The notes beneath the pieces are model-generated. The model saw only the letters and a program-made list of their open reading frames with translations, did not search any database and was not told the DNA's origin. 64,000 nucleotides of DNA from Clostridium luticellarii (lineage in GTDB: Bacteria; Bacillota; Clostridia; Clostridiales; Clostridiaceae). A program made the translations under genes and the position numbers. Each line of letters opens with the position of its first letter. Position 1 is the stretch's first letter. Of the stretch, positions 46,306 to 57,037 are shown piece after piece. The stretch covers positions 1-64,000 of the forward strand of contig NZ_PVXP01000014.1 in the NCBI RefSeq assembly GCF_002995845.1, in the 5' to 3' direction.

Positions 46306-47253
46306 TTAGTAGCCTTTATAAACATTCACCAGATTATTAAGCTCATGTCCCGAAGCATAGCTTTTTAAATTATCGTACATCATGTCAAATCTTCTGATAT
46401 CCGCCCTTTCAGATACCCAGGAATTGTGAGGTGTTATTATAACATTCTTAAACTCCCACAAAGGGCTGTCTTTGCTTAAAGGCTCCTCCTCTACTACATC
46501 TACAGCAGCCGATGCTATCTTTTTATTTTTTATATTCTCTATAAATGCTCTTTCGTCTATTATAGAGCCTCTTGCTGTATTCACTATATAAACTCCGTCT
46601 TTCATAGCCTTAAATGCACCCTGATCTATCATATGCCGTGTCTTTTTAGTATAAGGAATAGTTATCACCACTATATCACATAATTTCAGCATATCGCTCA
46701 TATGCTCTGCTGAAAAACACTGATTGAAATAAGGCATCTCTTCACCTCTGGTATTCAACCCCAATATCTTTATATCAAATGCTTCCAGTCTTTTGGCAGC
46801 TTCCTTGGCTATACTGCCAGTCCCAATAAAACCTACAGTTTTGCCCCACAGCTCCAGTACACCAGTGTCCAGTTTCCACAGCTTGTTCTGCTGAGCCTCA
46901 TAAAATCCTCTGCTGTGTTTGAGCATCTCTAGTATTTTTAATACTATCCATTCACCCATAGGTATGCTGTATCCACCTCTATTGTTGGTGATCAATATAT
47001 GATTCCTTTTAACCACATCCATTGGCAGCTGATCTATACCTATACTGAATAATTGTATCCATTTCAATTTTTCCATACCGCTTATATCCAAAGTTCTAAA
47101 CGGATCATAGCAGAGCAGTACTTCTGTATCTTTCATATCCTCCGTATAGCGAGCTCCATTTTCCCTTATAATTTTCACATCATATCCCAATTTCTTTATG
47201 TTAGCAATATTTTCATCACCAAAATTACGAGTACACAGCAATTTAATTCCCAT
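46306..47253 (-). CDS. D-2-hydroxyacid dehydrogenase
   Basis: This 315-residue NAD-dependent enzyme of the phosphoglycerate dehydrogenase type has the dinucleotide motif GFIGTGSIAKEAAKRL, the Arg in NTARGSIIDE, the Glu in EEEPL and the catalytic His in ITPHNSW. Substrate unknown. The ATG at 47253 was chosen as AGAGGTG lies six bases upstream. It is the last gene of the fab operon (40 bp after accA), an unusual partner. Confidence 0.9.
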   Translation of the reverse strand: MGIKLLCTRNFGDENIANIKKLGYDVKIIRENGARYTEDMKDTEVLLCYDPFRTLDISGMEKLKWIQLFSIGIDQLPMDVVKRNHILITNNRGGYSIPMGEWIVLKILEMLKHSRGFYEAQQNKLWKLDTGVLELWGKTVGFIGTGSIAKEAAKRLEAFDIKILGLNTRGEEMPYFNQCFSAEHMSDMLKLCDIVVITIPYTKKTRHMIDQGAFKAMKDGVYIVNTARGSIIDERAFIENIKNKKIASAAVDVVEEEPLSKDSPLWEFKNVIITPHNSWVSERADIRRFDMMYDNLKSYASGHELNNLVNVYKGY

Positions 47254-47292
47254 AAAATTCACCTCTGCATCACAATATGATAATTTTAGTAT

Positions 47293-48138
47293 CTAATCTA
47301 TAAACTTCCCGATATGTCTAAATTTACTGTATCTTTCTTCCTGCAGCTCCTGAAAAGATCTTTTTTTGAGTATACCTATTTGCTCTATAAGCTTCTCTTT
47401 TATAATTTTGGACATTTTTGATACATCTTTTTGTGCTCCACCTACAGGTTCCTTTAACACTTTATCTATTATACCATATTTTTTTAAATCCTGAGCTGTG
47501 ATTTTCATAACTGCTGCTGCCTCTTTGGCTCTGGAAGCATCCTTCCATAATATGCCCGCAAAGCCCTCTGGAGACAAAACCGAATATATCGAATTTTCCA
47601 GCATCCACACCGAATCTGCTACGGCAAAAGCCAAAGCACCCCCACTGCCGCCTTCCCCAATTATTATAGAAATTATGGGTACTTTCAGAGCAAATACTTC
47701 CATAAGGTTTCTTGCTATGGCTTCCCCCTGGCCTCTTTCTTCTGCTTCCATTCCGCAAAAAGCCCCGGGAGTATCTACAAAACATATGATAGGCCTATCA
47801 AACTTGTCAGCCTGTTTCATAAGTCTTAAACCTTTCCTGTATCCCTCAGGATTTGGCATTCCAAAATTTCTTTTTATATTTTCTTTAGTATTTCTTCCCT
47901 TTTGCTGGGCTACCACAGTTACAGCTTCTCCGTCCAAAAGTGCAATGCCGCCAACAACAGAGGGATCATCTCCAAAACACCTGTCACCATGGAGCTCCAT
48001 AAAAGAATCGAATATGTTCCCAATATAATCTAAAGAAGTGGGCCTTTCCATCATTCTGGCTAAGGTCACCCTTTTCCATGCACCTTTGACATCAAGTCTT
48101 TTATTTAAAATTTTTTGAACTCTTTCCAACTTTTCCAT
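47293..48138 (-). CDS. accA: Acetyl-CoA carboxylase carboxyltransferase subunit alpha
   Basis: This 281-residue protein is AccA (e.g. [66 protein letters not shown]). With AccD it moves the carboxyl group from biotin to acetyl-CoA to make malonyl-CoA. It is 35 bp downstream of accD. A frame overlapping it on either strand is not a gene. Confidence 0.97.
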   Translation of the reverse strand: MEKLERVQKILNKRLDVKGAWKRVTLARMMERPTSLDYIGNIFDSFMELHGDRCFGDDPSVVGGIALLDGEAVTVVAQQKGRNTKENIKRNFGMPNPEGYRKGLRLMKQADKFDRPIICFVDTPGAFCGMEAEERGQGEAIARNLMEVFALKVPIISIIIGEGGSGGALAFAVADSVWMLENSIYSVLSPEGFAGILWKDASRAKEAAAVMKITAQDLKKYGIIDKVLKEPVGGAQKDVSKMSKIIKEKLIEQIGILKKRSFQELQEERYSKFRHIGKFID

Positions 48139-48173
48139 ACAAGAGCTTCCTTTCCTTTAGAAAATTTAGAATA

Positions 48174-49049
48174 TCATCTGTTTTTACTGTGAATGGATAA
48201 TATTTTTGCTAAAGTTCCCTTTAGATTTTCTCTCGGAACTATGCTGTCTATAAAACCATGCTGCAATAGGAATTCAGATCTTTGAAATCCCTCAGGCAGT
48301 TTCTGTTTTATAGTCTGCTCTATGACCCTTTTTCCCGCAAACCCTATAAGAGCATCAGGTTCTGCCAGAATTATATCTCCAAGCATGGCAAAACTGGCTG
48401 TGACCCCTCCTGTAGTTGGATCCGTAAGCACTGATATATATAGCAGTCCTTCTTCATTTAATCTGGAAATGGCCCCGCTTATTTTAGCCATCTGCATAAG
48501 TGAAAAGATTCCTTCCTGCATTCTAGCTCCTCCAGAAGCAGTAAAAATAATCAATGGAAGTTTCAACTTTATTGCATTTTCCACCGCTCTGGTTATCTTC
48601 TCCCCTACCACGGAACCCATGCTTCCCATCATAAAATTACTGTTCATAACACATATTACTGTAGGTTCTTTAAATATAGTCCCTCGTCCTGTTAACACCG
48701 CTTCTTTCATATTCGTTTTTTCCTGCATATTTTTTATTTTATTTTCATATCCTTTAAATTCTATGGGATTAGATGAAGTCATATCTTTATCAAATTCACA
48801 GAAACTTCCGCTGTCAATTATAAGATCAATTCTCTCTTTTGAATCTATTCTAAAGTGATGGCTGCAGTACTGGCATACGTTATAATTATTTTCCAAATCA
48901 TTCTTGTACAATATTTTACCGCACTTGGGACATTTAACCCACATACCGCTGGGTATACTCGGCTTTTTACTCTGGTCATTCTGAATGCCTCTCAAGGTCT
49001 TCTGACTTACTGTAATATATTTTGTCTTTTTAAACAACTTATCTAACAA
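48174..49049 (-). CDS. accD: Acetyl-CoA carboxylase carboxyltransferase subunit beta
   Basis: This protein of about 291 residues has an N-terminal four-Cys zinc ribbon ([23 protein letters not shown]) and the carboxyltransferase core ([36 protein letters not shown]). I prefer the TTG at 49049: GGGGTGA lies seven bases upstream and the product begins [11 protein letters not shown] like other AccDs. The ATG at 49070 would overlap the end of accC. It lies between accC and accA in the fab operon. Confidence 0.95.
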   Translation of the reverse strand: MLDKLFKKTKYITVSQKTLRGIQNDQSKKPSIPSGMWVKCPKCGKILYKNDLENNYNVCQYCSHHFRIDSKERIDLIIDSGSFCEFDKDMTSSNPIEFKGYENKIKNMQEKTNMKEAVLTGRGTIFKEPTVICVMNSNFMMGSMGSVVGEKITRAVENAIKLKLPLIIFTASGGARMQEGIFSLMQMAKISGAISRLNEEGLLYISVLTDPTTGGVTASFAMLGDIILAEPDALIGFAGKRVIEQTIKQKLPEGFQRSEFLLQHGFIDSIVPRENLKGTLAKILSIHSKNR

Positions 49050-49062
49050 GGATATATCACCC

Positions 49063-50406
49063 CTACCCATTAAAATTGTTTTCTATAAATTTTGTGTCAT
49101 AGGTTCCCTTTATGAATTCATCACTATTTATGATCTCAAATTGAAAATCTATATTGGTATGAACCCCTTCTATAATAAATTCCCCCAGAGCTCTTTTCAT
49201 TCTGCACACGGCCTCTTCTCTATTTCTGCCATATACAATCAGTTTCGCTATCATGGAATCATAATAGGGAGGAATATCATATCCTGAATAAACTGCACTG
49301 TCCACTCTTACATTGAAGCCTCCGGGTATATATAGGTCTTTTACCTTTCCGGGAGATGGCATGAAACCTTTTTTTACATTTTCCGCATTTATCCTGCATT
49401 CTATAGAATGTCCTTGAATTTTTACATCCTTCTGGGAAAAATCAAGTTTTTCCCCTGCTGCAATTTTTATCTGTTCTTTTATAAGATCTATTCCCGTTAC
49501 CATCTCAGTTATACCATGTTCCACCTGAATACGGGTATTCATTTCCATAAAATAATAATTATTGTCTTTATCCAGGAGAAATTCTACAGTACCTGCATTA
49601 TTATAATGCACTGCTTTAGCAGCTCTTACTGCCGTTTCCCCCATGGATTTCCTAAGTTCTTCCGTTACCACCTTACTGGGCGCTTCCTCCAGAACCTTTT
49701 GATTTCTCCTCTGCATGGAACAATCTCTTTCACCAAGGTAAACTGTATTGCCAAAATTATCTGCAAGTATCTGAATTTCTATATGCTTTGGTCTCTCTAT
49801 GAATTTTTCCAGGTATATGGTATCATCCCCAAAGGCCTCTTTTGCTTCCATTCTTGCATTTTCGTAATTTTTTATAAGCTGATCCTCTGCATATACAACT
49901 CTTATACCTCTTCCTCCGCCTCCTGCCGAGGCTTTTATCATAACAGGGTATTTTATGGCTCTTGCAATTTTCAAAAGCTCTTCGCTGGAAGTTACAGCTC
50001 CATCAGAACCCGGTACAACAGGAATACCGCATTTACTCATTATATCCCTTGCATTGGACTTGTTACCCATACTTTCAATGCACTCTGGAGAAGGTCCTAT
50101 AAAAGTAATATTACACTCTCTGCATATACTTGCAAACTTGCTGTTTTCAGATAAGAATCCAAATCCAGGATGAATGGCTTGAGCGCCAGACAAAACTGTG
50201 GCACTTATTATGTTCTGCATATTTAAATAGCTCTCTCCAGGAGAGGCAGGTCCTATGCAGATGGCTTCATCTGCCAGCTGGGTATGTAGGGCCTCTCTGT
50301 CAGCTTCAGAATACACCGCTACAGTTTCTATACCCATTTCCCTGCAGGCCCTAATTATCCTGACCGCTATTTCTCCTCTGTTTGCAATTAAAATTTTACT
50401 AAACAT
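49063..50406 (-). CDS. accC: Acetyl-CoA carboxylase biotin carboxylase subunit
   Basis: This 447-residue protein carboxylates biotin on AccB using ATP and bicarbonate. It starts [23 protein letters not shown] and has the ATP-grasp loop [16 protein letters not shown] and the motif [21 protein letters not shown]. Length is normal. It lies 22 bp after fabZ. Confidence 0.97.
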   Translation of the reverse strand: MFSKILIANRGEIAVRIIRACREMGIETVAVYSEADREALHTQLADEAICIGPASPGESYLNMQNIISATVLSGAQAIHPGFGFLSENSKFASICRECNITFIGPSPECIESMGNKSNARDIMSKCGIPVVPGSDGAVTSSEELLKIARAIKYPVMIKASAGGGGRGIRVVYAEDQLIKNYENARMEAKEAFGDDTIYLEKFIERPKHIEIQILADNFGNTVYLGERDCSMQRRNQKVLEEAPSKVVTEELRKSMGETAVRAAKAVHYNNAGTVEFLLDKDNNYYFMEMNTRIQVEHGITEMVTGIDLIKEQIKIAAGEKLDFSQKDVKIQGHSIECRINAENVKKGFMPSPGKVKDLYIPGGFNVRVDSAVYSGYDIPPYYDSMIAKLIVYGRNREEAVCRMKRALGEFIIEGVHTNIDFQFEIINSDEFIKGTYDTKFIENNFNG

Positions 50407-50428
50407 TTAAACCCCAACTTCCGACAAT

Positions 50429-50890
50429 TTAATTTTTATTTCCTATCATAAACATCAATTCCGCTTCTGCAGCTTTTTTATCTTCAACATATGCTGTGGC
50501 TTTGCCAACTCCGGCAGGTCCCTTGATTTTCACAATTTCCACTTCCAATTTAAGCGTATCGCCGGGTATGACCTTTTTCCTGAACTTTGCCCTGTTTATA
50601 CCTCCAAAGAAAGCTATCTTATTTTTAAATTCCTCTTTACTCAATATAGCTACGGCTCCAGCCTGGGCCATGGCTTCTATTATAAGAACTCCAGGCATTA
50701 CAGGCTCTTCAGGAAAATGCCCTGAAAAAAAATACTCATTTCCGGTAACATTTTTATAGGCTGTAACTTTTTTACCAGGCTCCATATATGTAACTTTATC
50801 TATGAGCAAAAATGGATATCTGTGAGGAATAATTGCTTTTATTTCCTTTAGTCCAAAATTCACTTCAAATTTATTTTCATCCATATACAT
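50429..50890 (-). CDS. fabZ: 3-hydroxyacyl-ACP dehydratase FabZ
   Basis: This 153-residue hot-dog-fold enzyme dehydrates 3-hydroxyacyl-ACP. It has [12 protein letters not shown] and the catalytic [22 protein letters not shown] (His, Glu). GGGAGG precedes the ATG at five bases. It lies between accB and accC in the operon. Confidence 0.96.
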   Translation of the reverse strand: MYMDENKFEVNFGLKEIKAIIPHRYPFLLIDKVTYMEPGKKVTAYKNVTGNEYFFSGHFPEEPVMPGVLIIEAMAQAGAVAILSKEEFKNKIAFFGGINRAKFRKKVIPGDTLKLEVEIVKIKGPAGVGKATAYVEDKKAAEAELMFMIGNKN

Positions 50891-50914
50891 TTTTTCCTCC
50901 CATAAATCAATAAT

Positions 50915-51379
50915 TTACATATTGCCGACTTTTATTTTAAACAGCAATTCACCGTATTCCACCATCTGTTTATTTTTAGGCAGTATATCCACCACCTCTC
51001 CGTCTACTTCACTTTGAATTTCATTCATAAGCTTCATGGCCTCTATGACACAGAGAGTATCTCCCTTTTTTACCTTACTGCCTACATTTACAAAGGCAGG
51101 TTTTTCCGGGCCGGGCGAACTATAAAAAGTTCCCACAATAGGAGATGTAACTTCCTTTATATTGTCCTTTTCCAATTGGCTGATTTTTTCTTTTTTAGGA
51201 GGCCCTAATTCATTTGGAGTATCATCTGCCCCTTTACAATCTTCTTTCTTCAATACAGTACCTTGTTTTTCCCCTTCTTTCTTCATCACTATGGATATTC
51301 CCTGCCAGTTGATTTCCAAATATCCAAGTTTCGAATCATCCATAATTTTTATAATATTTTCAATGGCTTTAAAATCCAT
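50915..51379 (-). CDS. accB: Biotin carboxyl carrier protein AccB
   Basis: The 154-residue protein has a C-terminal biotinyl domain with the biotin Lys in [11 protein letters not shown] and the proline-rich or charged linker before it. The ATG at 51379 follows the fabF stop by one base and has GGAGTGA just upstream; a GTG three codons earlier overlaps the fabF stop. It carries carboxybiotin between AccC and AccA/AccD. Confidence 0.95.
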   Translation of the reverse strand: MDFKAIENIIKIMDDSKLGYLEINWQGISIVMKKEGEKQGTVLKKEDCKGADDTPNELGPPKKEKISQLEKDNIKEVTSPIVGTFYSSPGPEKPAFVNVGSKVKKGDTLCVIEAMKLMNEIQSEVDGEVVDILPKNKQMVEYGELLFKIKVGNM

Positions 51380-51380
51380 A

Positions 51381-52619
51381 CTACTCACTCCACTTTTTAA
51401 ATAAAATCACTGCATTATGTCCACCGAATCCCAAAGAGTTGGACATAGCATATTTAATCTCTAAGTTTCTGCCTTCATTAGGCACATAGTCAAGATCGCA
51501 TTCCTCATCTTTTTCCCTATAACCTATAGTAGGCGGCACATAATTGTCTTCAATAGATTTAATACATACTATAGCTTCTATTGCTCCTGCAGCACCTAGA
51601 AGATGTCCCGTCATGGATTTCGTAGAGCTTACAGGAATTTGTTTTGCAAAATCTCCAAATACTCTTTTTATAGCTTTAGTTTCAGCTTTATCATTACTTA
51701 TAGTACCTGTACCATGGGCATTTATATAGGAAATTTCTCTTTTATCTATTCCCGCTCCCTCTATTGCCATTTCCATGGCCCTTGCTGGTCCTTCTCCATC
51801 TGGAGCTACAGACGTTATATGATAGGCATCACACGTAGAACCGTATCCAACTATTTCAGAATATATATGTGCATTTCTCTTTTGAGCATGCTCCAGAGAC
51901 TCCATTATGACAATGCCTGAGCCTTCTCCCATGACAAAACCCCCTCTTTCCCTGTCAAATGGAATGGAAGCTCTTTTAGGATCAGCACTTCTGCTCAGGG
52001 CTGTCAATGATATAAATCCTGCTATGGAAAGAGGTGTTATAGATGCCTCTGCCCCTCCTGCAATCATTACATCAGCTCTGCCATCTTCAATCATCCTATA
52101 GGCTTCTCCAATAGCATTTGTGCCTGTAGCACAAGCCGACACCACTGTAGTACATATACCCTTTGCTCCAAACTTTATGGCTATATTTCCTGCCGCCATA
52201 TTGCCTATGATCATCGGTATAAATAAGGGCCTTATCTTATTGGGTCCTTTCTCCATGAGAATGCTGTGCTCATTTTCTATTGTTCCTATGCCTCCAATTC
52301 CAGAACCTACTAATACTCCAAATCTATATTTATCTACAGCATCCAGATCAAGTCCTGAATCTTTAACTGCCTCTTCTGCAGAAACCAGGGCAAATTGTGA
52401 AAATCTATCCAGTCTTCTGGCTTCTCTTCTGCCTAAAATCTCATTACCGTCAAAATTCTTTACTTCAGCTGCCAATTTGGATTTAAAATTTTCCGTATCA
52501 AATGCCTTAATAAAATCCACTCCGCAGACTCCGTTCTTTATATTCTCCCAAAAACTATCCACATTATTTCCTACAGGCGTAACCGCCCCTAAACCTGTAA
52601 TTACAACTTTTCTTTTCAT
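51381..52619 (-). CDS. fabF: 3-oxoacyl-ACP synthase II
   Basis: This 412-residue condensing enzyme extends acyl-ACP with malonyl-ACP. The triad is Cys in [13 protein letters not shown], His in NAHGTGT and His in [11 protein letters not shown]. The ATG at 52619 has AGGTG six bases upstream; a GTG three codons earlier overlaps it. It is 24 bp after fabG. Confidence 0.97.
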   Translation of the reverse strand: MKRKVVITGLGAVTPVGNNVDSFWENIKNGVCGVDFIKAFDTENFKSKLAAEVKNFDGNEILGRREARRLDRFSQFALVSAEEAVKDSGLDLDAVDKYRFGVLVGSGIGGIGTIENEHSILMEKGPNKIRPLFIPMIIGNMAAGNIAIKFGAKGICTTVVSACATGTNAIGEAYRMIEDGRADVMIAGGAEASITPLSIAGFISLTALSRSADPKRASIPFDRERGGFVMGEGSGIVIMESLEHAQKRNAHIYSEIVGYGSTCDAYHITSVAPDGEGPARAMEMAIEGAGIDKREISYINAHGTGTISNDKAETKAIKRVFGDFAKQIPVSSTKSMTGHLLGAAGAIEAIVCIKSIEDNYVPPTIGYREKDEECDLDYVPNEGRNLEIKYAMSNSLGFGGHNAVILFKKWSE

Positions 52620-52643
52620 AGATTTCACCTGACCTTTAAAAAT

Positions 52644-53390
52644 TTACATTACCATTCCGCCATCTATATTTATTATCTGTCCTGTTATATAATCTGAATT
52701 GGACGATGCTAAAAAAGATACTGCATTTGCCACATCATAAACAGTCCCAAACCTTTTCAGCGGTATATTATGCAATGCATTTTCCTTTACTTTTTCTGAT
52801 AAATTTTTTGTCATATCTGTATCTATAAAACCCGGTGCTACTGCATTTACATTTATTCCTCTTGATGCCAGCTCCCTAGCTGTTGATTTTGTAATTCCTA
52901 TTATTCCCGCTTTTGCAGCTGAATAATTTACCTGTCCCGCATTGCCGGTTATACCTACCACCGAAGATATATTTATTATTTTACCACTTCTTTGCTTGAG
53001 CATCACGGGACTTACATGTCTTATACAATTAAATGTACCTTTCAAGTTTACTTCTATCACCTTATCAAAATCATCTTCCTTCATTCTAAGAAGGAGACCA
53101 TCCCGGGTTATACCCGCATTATTCACAAGCACATCTATTCTTCCAAAGATATCTATTGCCTGCTTCATGATATTTTTTGCCTCTGTAAATACACTGACAT
53201 CTCCCTGTACTGCAGCAGCCTTTCTTCCCTTGCCTTCGATTTCCTTTATCAATTCTTCTAAACTTGCCGAACCATTTCTATAATTGATTACCACATCAAA
53301 GCCATCCTCTGACAACCTAAGAGCAATAGCCCTTCCAATACCCTTAGCCGCACCTGTAATTACAGCTACATTCCTACCGGCAATATCCAT
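52644..53390 (-). CDS. fabG: 3-oxoacyl-ACP reductase
   Basis: This 248-residue short-chain dehydrogenase reduces 3-oxoacyl-ACP with NADPH. It has the nucleotide loop TGAAKGIGRAIA, the NNAGITRD segment and the Ser-Tyr-Lys triad in NISSVVG...VNYSAAKAG. Length is normal; it lies 10 bp downstream of fabD. Confidence 0.97.
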   Translation of the reverse strand: MDIAGRNVAVITGAAKGIGRAIALRLSEDGFDVVINYRNGSASLEELIKEIEGKGRKAAAVQGDVSVFTEAKNIMKQAIDIFGRIDVLVNNAGITRDGLLLRMKEDDFDKVIEVNLKGTFNCIRHVSPVMLKQRSGKIINISSVVGITGNAGQVNYSAAKAGIIGITKSTARELASRGINVNAVAPGFIDTDMTKNLSEKVKENALHNIPLKRFGTVYDVANAVSFLASSNSDYITGQIINIDGGMVM

Positions 53391-53400
53391 TATATTTCTC

Positions 53401-54339
53401 CTATCTACTTTTTAATATTTTCACTGCATTGTTCAAAGAATCCATATCCTGGACATTTAATACAGTGGCTTTTCTGTTTATTTTCCTTACAAAACCGCTT
53501 AATACCTTTCCAGGTCCTATTTCTACAAAGACATCAGCTCCTGATGCAAGGATAGTATTTATACATTTTTCAAAAAGAACTGTACTCATAACCTGTTTCT
53601 TCAGCAAAGTTTTTATCTGATCAGCTTTTTCAATTATTTCTCCTGTAACATTGGTTACTACTGGAATTGAAAATTCCCCTACAGTGATCTTTTTCAATTC
53701 CAATTCCAGTTTTTCTGCCGCTGGTTTCAGCATGGATGTGTGAAAGGGGGCACTGACTGAAAGTTCAATTGTTTTGCGTGCTCCACTTTCTTTCAAAAGC
53801 TTACAGGCAGCTCTAACTGCCTTTACCTCTCCTGCAATTACCACCTGACCTGGACAATTCATATTAGATGGTTCAACTATTCCCATGCTTTTACAATCAC
53901 TGCAAATATTTTTTACAGTTAAGTAATCCATTCCCATAACCGCAGCCATAGTTCCAACGCCTTCCGGTACAGCTTCCTGCATATATTTTCCTCGCTTTTT
54001 CACTAAAGCTACAGCTTCCTTAAACTTCAGGGAACCGCTGCATACAAGTGCGGAATATTCACCCAAACTAAGCCCTGCCGTAATGTCGGCCCTGATTCCA
54101 AAACTTTCCAAAGCTTTTAATGCAGCTATACTGGTAGTTAGAATTGCCGGCTGAGTATTTTCAGTTTTATTCAGTTCTTCCTGTGGTCCGTTAAAACACA
54201 TCTCACTTATGGCAAAACCCAATGAATCATCTGCCTCCTGAAATACTTTTCTAGAAACATCCATATTATCCGCAAGATCTTTTCCCATGCCTGCATACTG
54301 GGCTCCCTGCCCTGAAAACAAAAAAGCTATTTTCCCCAT
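53401..54339 (-). CDS. fabD: Malonyl-CoA:ACP transacylase
   Basis: This 312-residue enzyme moves malonyl from CoA to ACP. It starts GKIAFLFSGQGAQYAGMGKDL and has the catalytic Ser in GLSLGEYSAL and His in APFHTSML. Its start overlaps the end of fabK by 13 bp, indicating translational coupling. Confidence 0.97.
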   Translation of the reverse strand: MGKIAFLFSGQGAQYAGMGKDLADNMDVSRKVFQEADDSLGFAISEMCFNGPQEELNKTENTQPAILTTSIAALKALESFGIRADITAGLSLGEYSALVCSGSLKFKEAVALVKKRGKYMQEAVPEGVGTMAAVMGMDYLTVKNICSDCKSMGIVEPSNMNCPGQVVIAGEVKAVRAACKLLKESGARKTIELSVSAPFHTSMLKPAAEKLELELKKITVGEFSIPVVTNVTGEIIEKADQIKTLLKKQVMSTVLFEKCINTILASGADVFVEIGPGKVLSGFVRKINRKATVLNVQDMDSLNNAVKILKSR

Positions 54340-55286
54340 AATTTACCTCCAAATATATTTTTTATATTCTCCACATCATGTTGTGCCTGTTTAAGTGTAT
54401 CCTCTATTATTTCACAACAGCTCTGTTCTTTACAAACAAGTCCTGCTATCTGTCCCGCCATCACAGAGCCATTATCAATATCTCCTTCCCTTGCTGCCAG
54501 ACAAAGAGCCCCCTTTCCAAGTTTATCATACTCCTCTAAATCGGCTCCATTTTTTTCCAAAAGTTGAAATTTTCTCACCAACTTATTTCTGATAACCCGT
54601 ACAGGATGCCCCGTGGTTCTTGCCGTAACCTGTGTATCTATATCTCTAGCCTTCAAAATTTTGTCTTTATAATTTTGATGTACTGTACACTCTTTAGCCA
54701 CCAAAAATCTAGTACCCATCTGAATTCCCTGAGCACCCAGCATAAAAGCCGCCGCCATTCCTCTTCCGTCTCCTATTCCCCCTGCAGCTATTACAGGCAC
54801 ATTTACCGCATCAACTACCTGAGGCACCAACGACATGGTGGTCAATTCACCTACATGTCCTCCTGATTCACAGCCTTCGGCAATAACAGCATCCACTCCT
54901 GCTCTTTCCATTCTCTTGGCCAGTGCCACAGATGCCACCACCGGCATTACCTTTACATTATGTTTTTTCCACATATCTATATACTTCCCTGGATTTCCTG
55001 CTCCCGTGGTGACAACCTTCACATCTTCTTCACAAACCATTTTAGCCACTTCTTCTGCTGACTCTGACAAAAGCATTATATTCACAGCAAAGGGTTTATC
55101 AGTAAGTTTTTTTGCTTTTCTAATCTCACTCCTTATCCAGTTTAAAGGTGCATTTCCTGTAATAGTCCCAAGACCTCCTGCATTAGAAACTGCTGCAGCC
55201 AGTGAACTATCGGCAATCCATGCCATCCCCCCTTGAACAATTGGATAATCTATTCCAATCATGCTGGAAAATAAAGAATTAATCAT
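54327..55286 (-). CDS. fabK: Enoyl-ACP reductase II (FMN-dependent)
   Basis: This 319-residue flavoprotein of the nitronate monooxygenase-like fold carries out the last step of the elongation cycle. FMN-binding segments are GIDYPIVQGGMAWIA, AAGGIGDGRGMAAAFMLGAQGIQMGTRF and AEGCESGGHVGE. It shares four bases with acpP. No FabI or FabL is in the window, so FabK is the cluster's enoyl reductase. A distinct paralogue lies at 57038-58099. Confidence 0.95.
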   Translation of the reverse strand: MINSLFSSMIGIDYPIVQGGMAWIADSSLAAAVSNAGGLGTITGNAPLNWIRSEIRKAKKLTDKPFAVNIMLLSESAEEVAKMVCEEDVKVVTTGAGNPGKYIDMWKKHNVKVMPVVASVALAKRMERAGVDAVIAEGCESGGHVGELTTMSLVPQVVDAVNVPVIAAGGIGDGRGMAAAFMLGAQGIQMGTRFLVAKECTVHQNYKDKILKARDIDTQVTARTTGHPVRVIRNKLVRKFQLLEKNGADLEEYDKLGKGALCLAAREGDIDNGSVMAGQIAGLVCKEQSCCEIIEDTLKQAQHDVENIKNIFGGKLWGK

Positions 55287-55522
55287 ATATTAACCTCCCT
55301 GTTTTTAACTTTGTCATTTACAACCTCTATTAAATCCTCTATTGTCTTTATTTCATCCACATCTTCTATTTCTATCTTAAATTCTTCTTCTACTTCAATT
55401 ATTATTTGAAATAATTCCAGCGAATCTATTCCCAAATTCTCAAAAGAAGTCTTTGCATCCAGGTTTTTTTCTTTTAACTCAAGTTGATCTATTATTATCT
55501 TTTTTATCTTTTCAACTATCAT
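55283..55522 (-). CDS. acpP: Acyl carrier protein
   Basis: This 79-residue protein carries the growing acyl chain on phosphopantetheine attached to Ser in LGIDSLELF (usual context DSLE). The ATG at 55522 has GGAGGG six bases upstream; the frame extends seven codons upstream without a site. It lies between fabH and fabK. Confidence 0.96.
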   Translation of the reverse strand: MIVEKIKKIIIDQLELKEKNLDAKTSFENLGIDSLELFQIIIEVEEEFKIEIEDVDEIKTIEDLIEVVNDKVKNREVNI

Positions 55523-55549
55523 TATTACCCTCCAAAATTCCAAATGAAT

Positions 55550-56527
55550 TTATCTCACCTTAATTATAATTCCTCCATAGGTAAGTCCTCCTCCAAATCC
55601 CACAACAAGAATCTTATCTCCGCTTTCTACTAGATTTTTCTTGTATACCTCATCTAAGGCTATTCCAATACTAGCAGCAGAAGTATTGCCATAATGATCT
55701 AGATTAGTATAAAATTTGCTTGTATTTATTCCTAGCTTCTGGGCAGCACATTCTATTATTCTGTAATTGGCCTGATGTGGAATTATATATTTTATTTCTT
55801 CCAGGCTGCAATGTGATTCTTCCAGAAGCAATTTTACCAATTTTACCATAATCTTTACTGCAAACTTAAATATTTCTTTTCCATCCATGCTTACTTTGCT
55901 TTTATTTAAAGTTATTTCATCTTTTAAATAAAAATTGCTCACTGGTATTGCCGGACAGGTTAACGCCCTTCCTTTACTGCCGTCCGCTCCTGTATGTATA
56001 GCAATTATATCCTCTTCCTCTCCGCTCTGTAAAATAGCAGCTGAAGCACCGTCCCCAAATAAAATGCAGGTATTTCTATCCTGCCAGTCAATTATTTTTG
56101 AAAGGGTCTCCGCTCCTATAACAAGCACTGTTTTAAATCTTCCCGATCTTATAAATTGTGCTCCTATGTCCACAGCATATATAAAACCCGAACAGGCTGC
56201 AGATATATCAAAACAGGTTGCATTGACTGCCTTTATATTTTTTTGAACTATGCAGGACGTTGACGGTATAAAACTATCTGGAGTTGCCGTGGACAATATT
56301 ATAAGATCAATCTGCCCTGCTTCTATATTTGCGCTTTTCATGGCCTCTATTGAGGCTTTTGTAGCCATATCCGAGGTATCCTCACCCTGGGATATTCTCC
56401 TCTCCCTTATTCCAGTTCTGGTTCTTATCCACTCATCACTGGTATTTACCATACGGCTCAGTTCATTATTGCTCACAACTTTAGAAGGCACATAACTTCC
56501 TGTACCTATAATTTCAACTTTGTTCAT
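55550..56527 (-). CDS. fabH: 3-oxoacyl-ACP synthase III
   Basis: This 325-residue enzyme starts fatty-acid synthesis by joining acetyl-CoA (or branched starters) with malonyl-ACP. The triad is Cys in DISAACSGFIYAV, His in IPHQANYRII and Asn in HYGNTSAAS. It overlaps the end of fabT by 14 bp. Confidence 0.97.
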   Translation of the reverse strand: MNKVEIIGTGSYVPSKVVSNNELSRMVNTSDEWIRTRTGIRERRISQGEDTSDMATKASIEAMKSANIEAGQIDLIILSTATPDSFIPSTSCIVQKNIKAVNATCFDISAACSGFIYAVDIGAQFIRSGRFKTVLVIGAETLSKIIDWQDRNTCILFGDGASAAILQSGEEEDIIAIHTGADGSKGRALTCPAIPVSNFYLKDEITLNKSKVSMDGKEIFKFAVKIMVKLVKLLLEESHCSLEEIKYIIPHQANYRIIECAAQKLGINTSKFYTNLDHYGNTSAASIGIALDEVYKKNLVESGDKILVVGFGGGLTYGGIIIKVR

Positions 56528-56996
56528 TGTTTTTCTCCTTTAACCCAGCTTTAAGATTATACTTTGATTTAAAGAAATTATTTAATTTCTCCAATGATTG
56601 AACTAAAATTTTCTCTTCCTGTTCCGTAAGGCCATTTATAGTCTCCTTGACCATATCAGAATGAAATTTTTGATGAACTCTAAAAGCTAATTTTCCTTTT
56701 TTGGTCAATCTTATATATACTATTCTCCTATCCTGATTGCTTCGTTCTCTTATCACATACTGCTTTCTGACTAAATGATTTATAGCCGTAGTTAAAGTAC
56801 CAATTGTTATATCCAATTGGCAAGCTACTTCCGTCATAGTTCTCGGTTTATACATTCCTATAGCTTCTATGGTATGTATTTCCGTAATAGACAGATCTCT
56901 AAACACTGAGCACTGAAGGGATTTTTGTTCTATTACTAAAATGTCATTAAAAAGATCCACTAATAATTCATTTACAACATTTATACCTTTGTTCAC
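56514..56996 (-). CDS. fabT: MarR family fatty-acid synthesis repressor FabT
   Basis: This 160-residue MarR protein has a winged helix (EVACQLDITIGTLTTAINHLVRKQYVIRERSNQDRRIVYIRLTKKG). Its position directly before fabH is the standard place of fabT in lactic acid bacteria and clostridia. FabT is a repressor aided by acyl-ACP that binds TTTGATTATCAAA-like palindromes; two such sites overlap the operon promoter at 58122-58150. It is the second gene of the operon, so autoregulation is likely. Confidence 0.9.
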   Translation of the reverse strand: MNKGINVVNELLVDLFNDILVIEQKSLQCSVFRDLSITEIHTIEAIGMYKPRTMTEVACQLDITIGTLTTAINHLVRKQYVIRERSNQDRRIVYIRLTKKGKLAFRVHQKFHSDMVKETINGLTEQEEKILVQSLEKLNNFFKSKYNLKAGLKEKNNEQS

Positions 56997-57037
56997 CAGA
57001 TCACCACTTTAATAAATTTATTATTTTATGATCCATA

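Noticed and set aside
47462-48028. Open frames overlapping accA on both strands
   Set aside because: accA fully explains the region; the other frames lack ribosome binding sites and recognisable domains.
49408-50154. Long plus-strand open frame of 248 codons
   Set aside because: It is antisense to accC, which is a certain gene, and its translation is low-complexity, rich in Phe, Tyr, Ser and Cys, as expected of a shadow.
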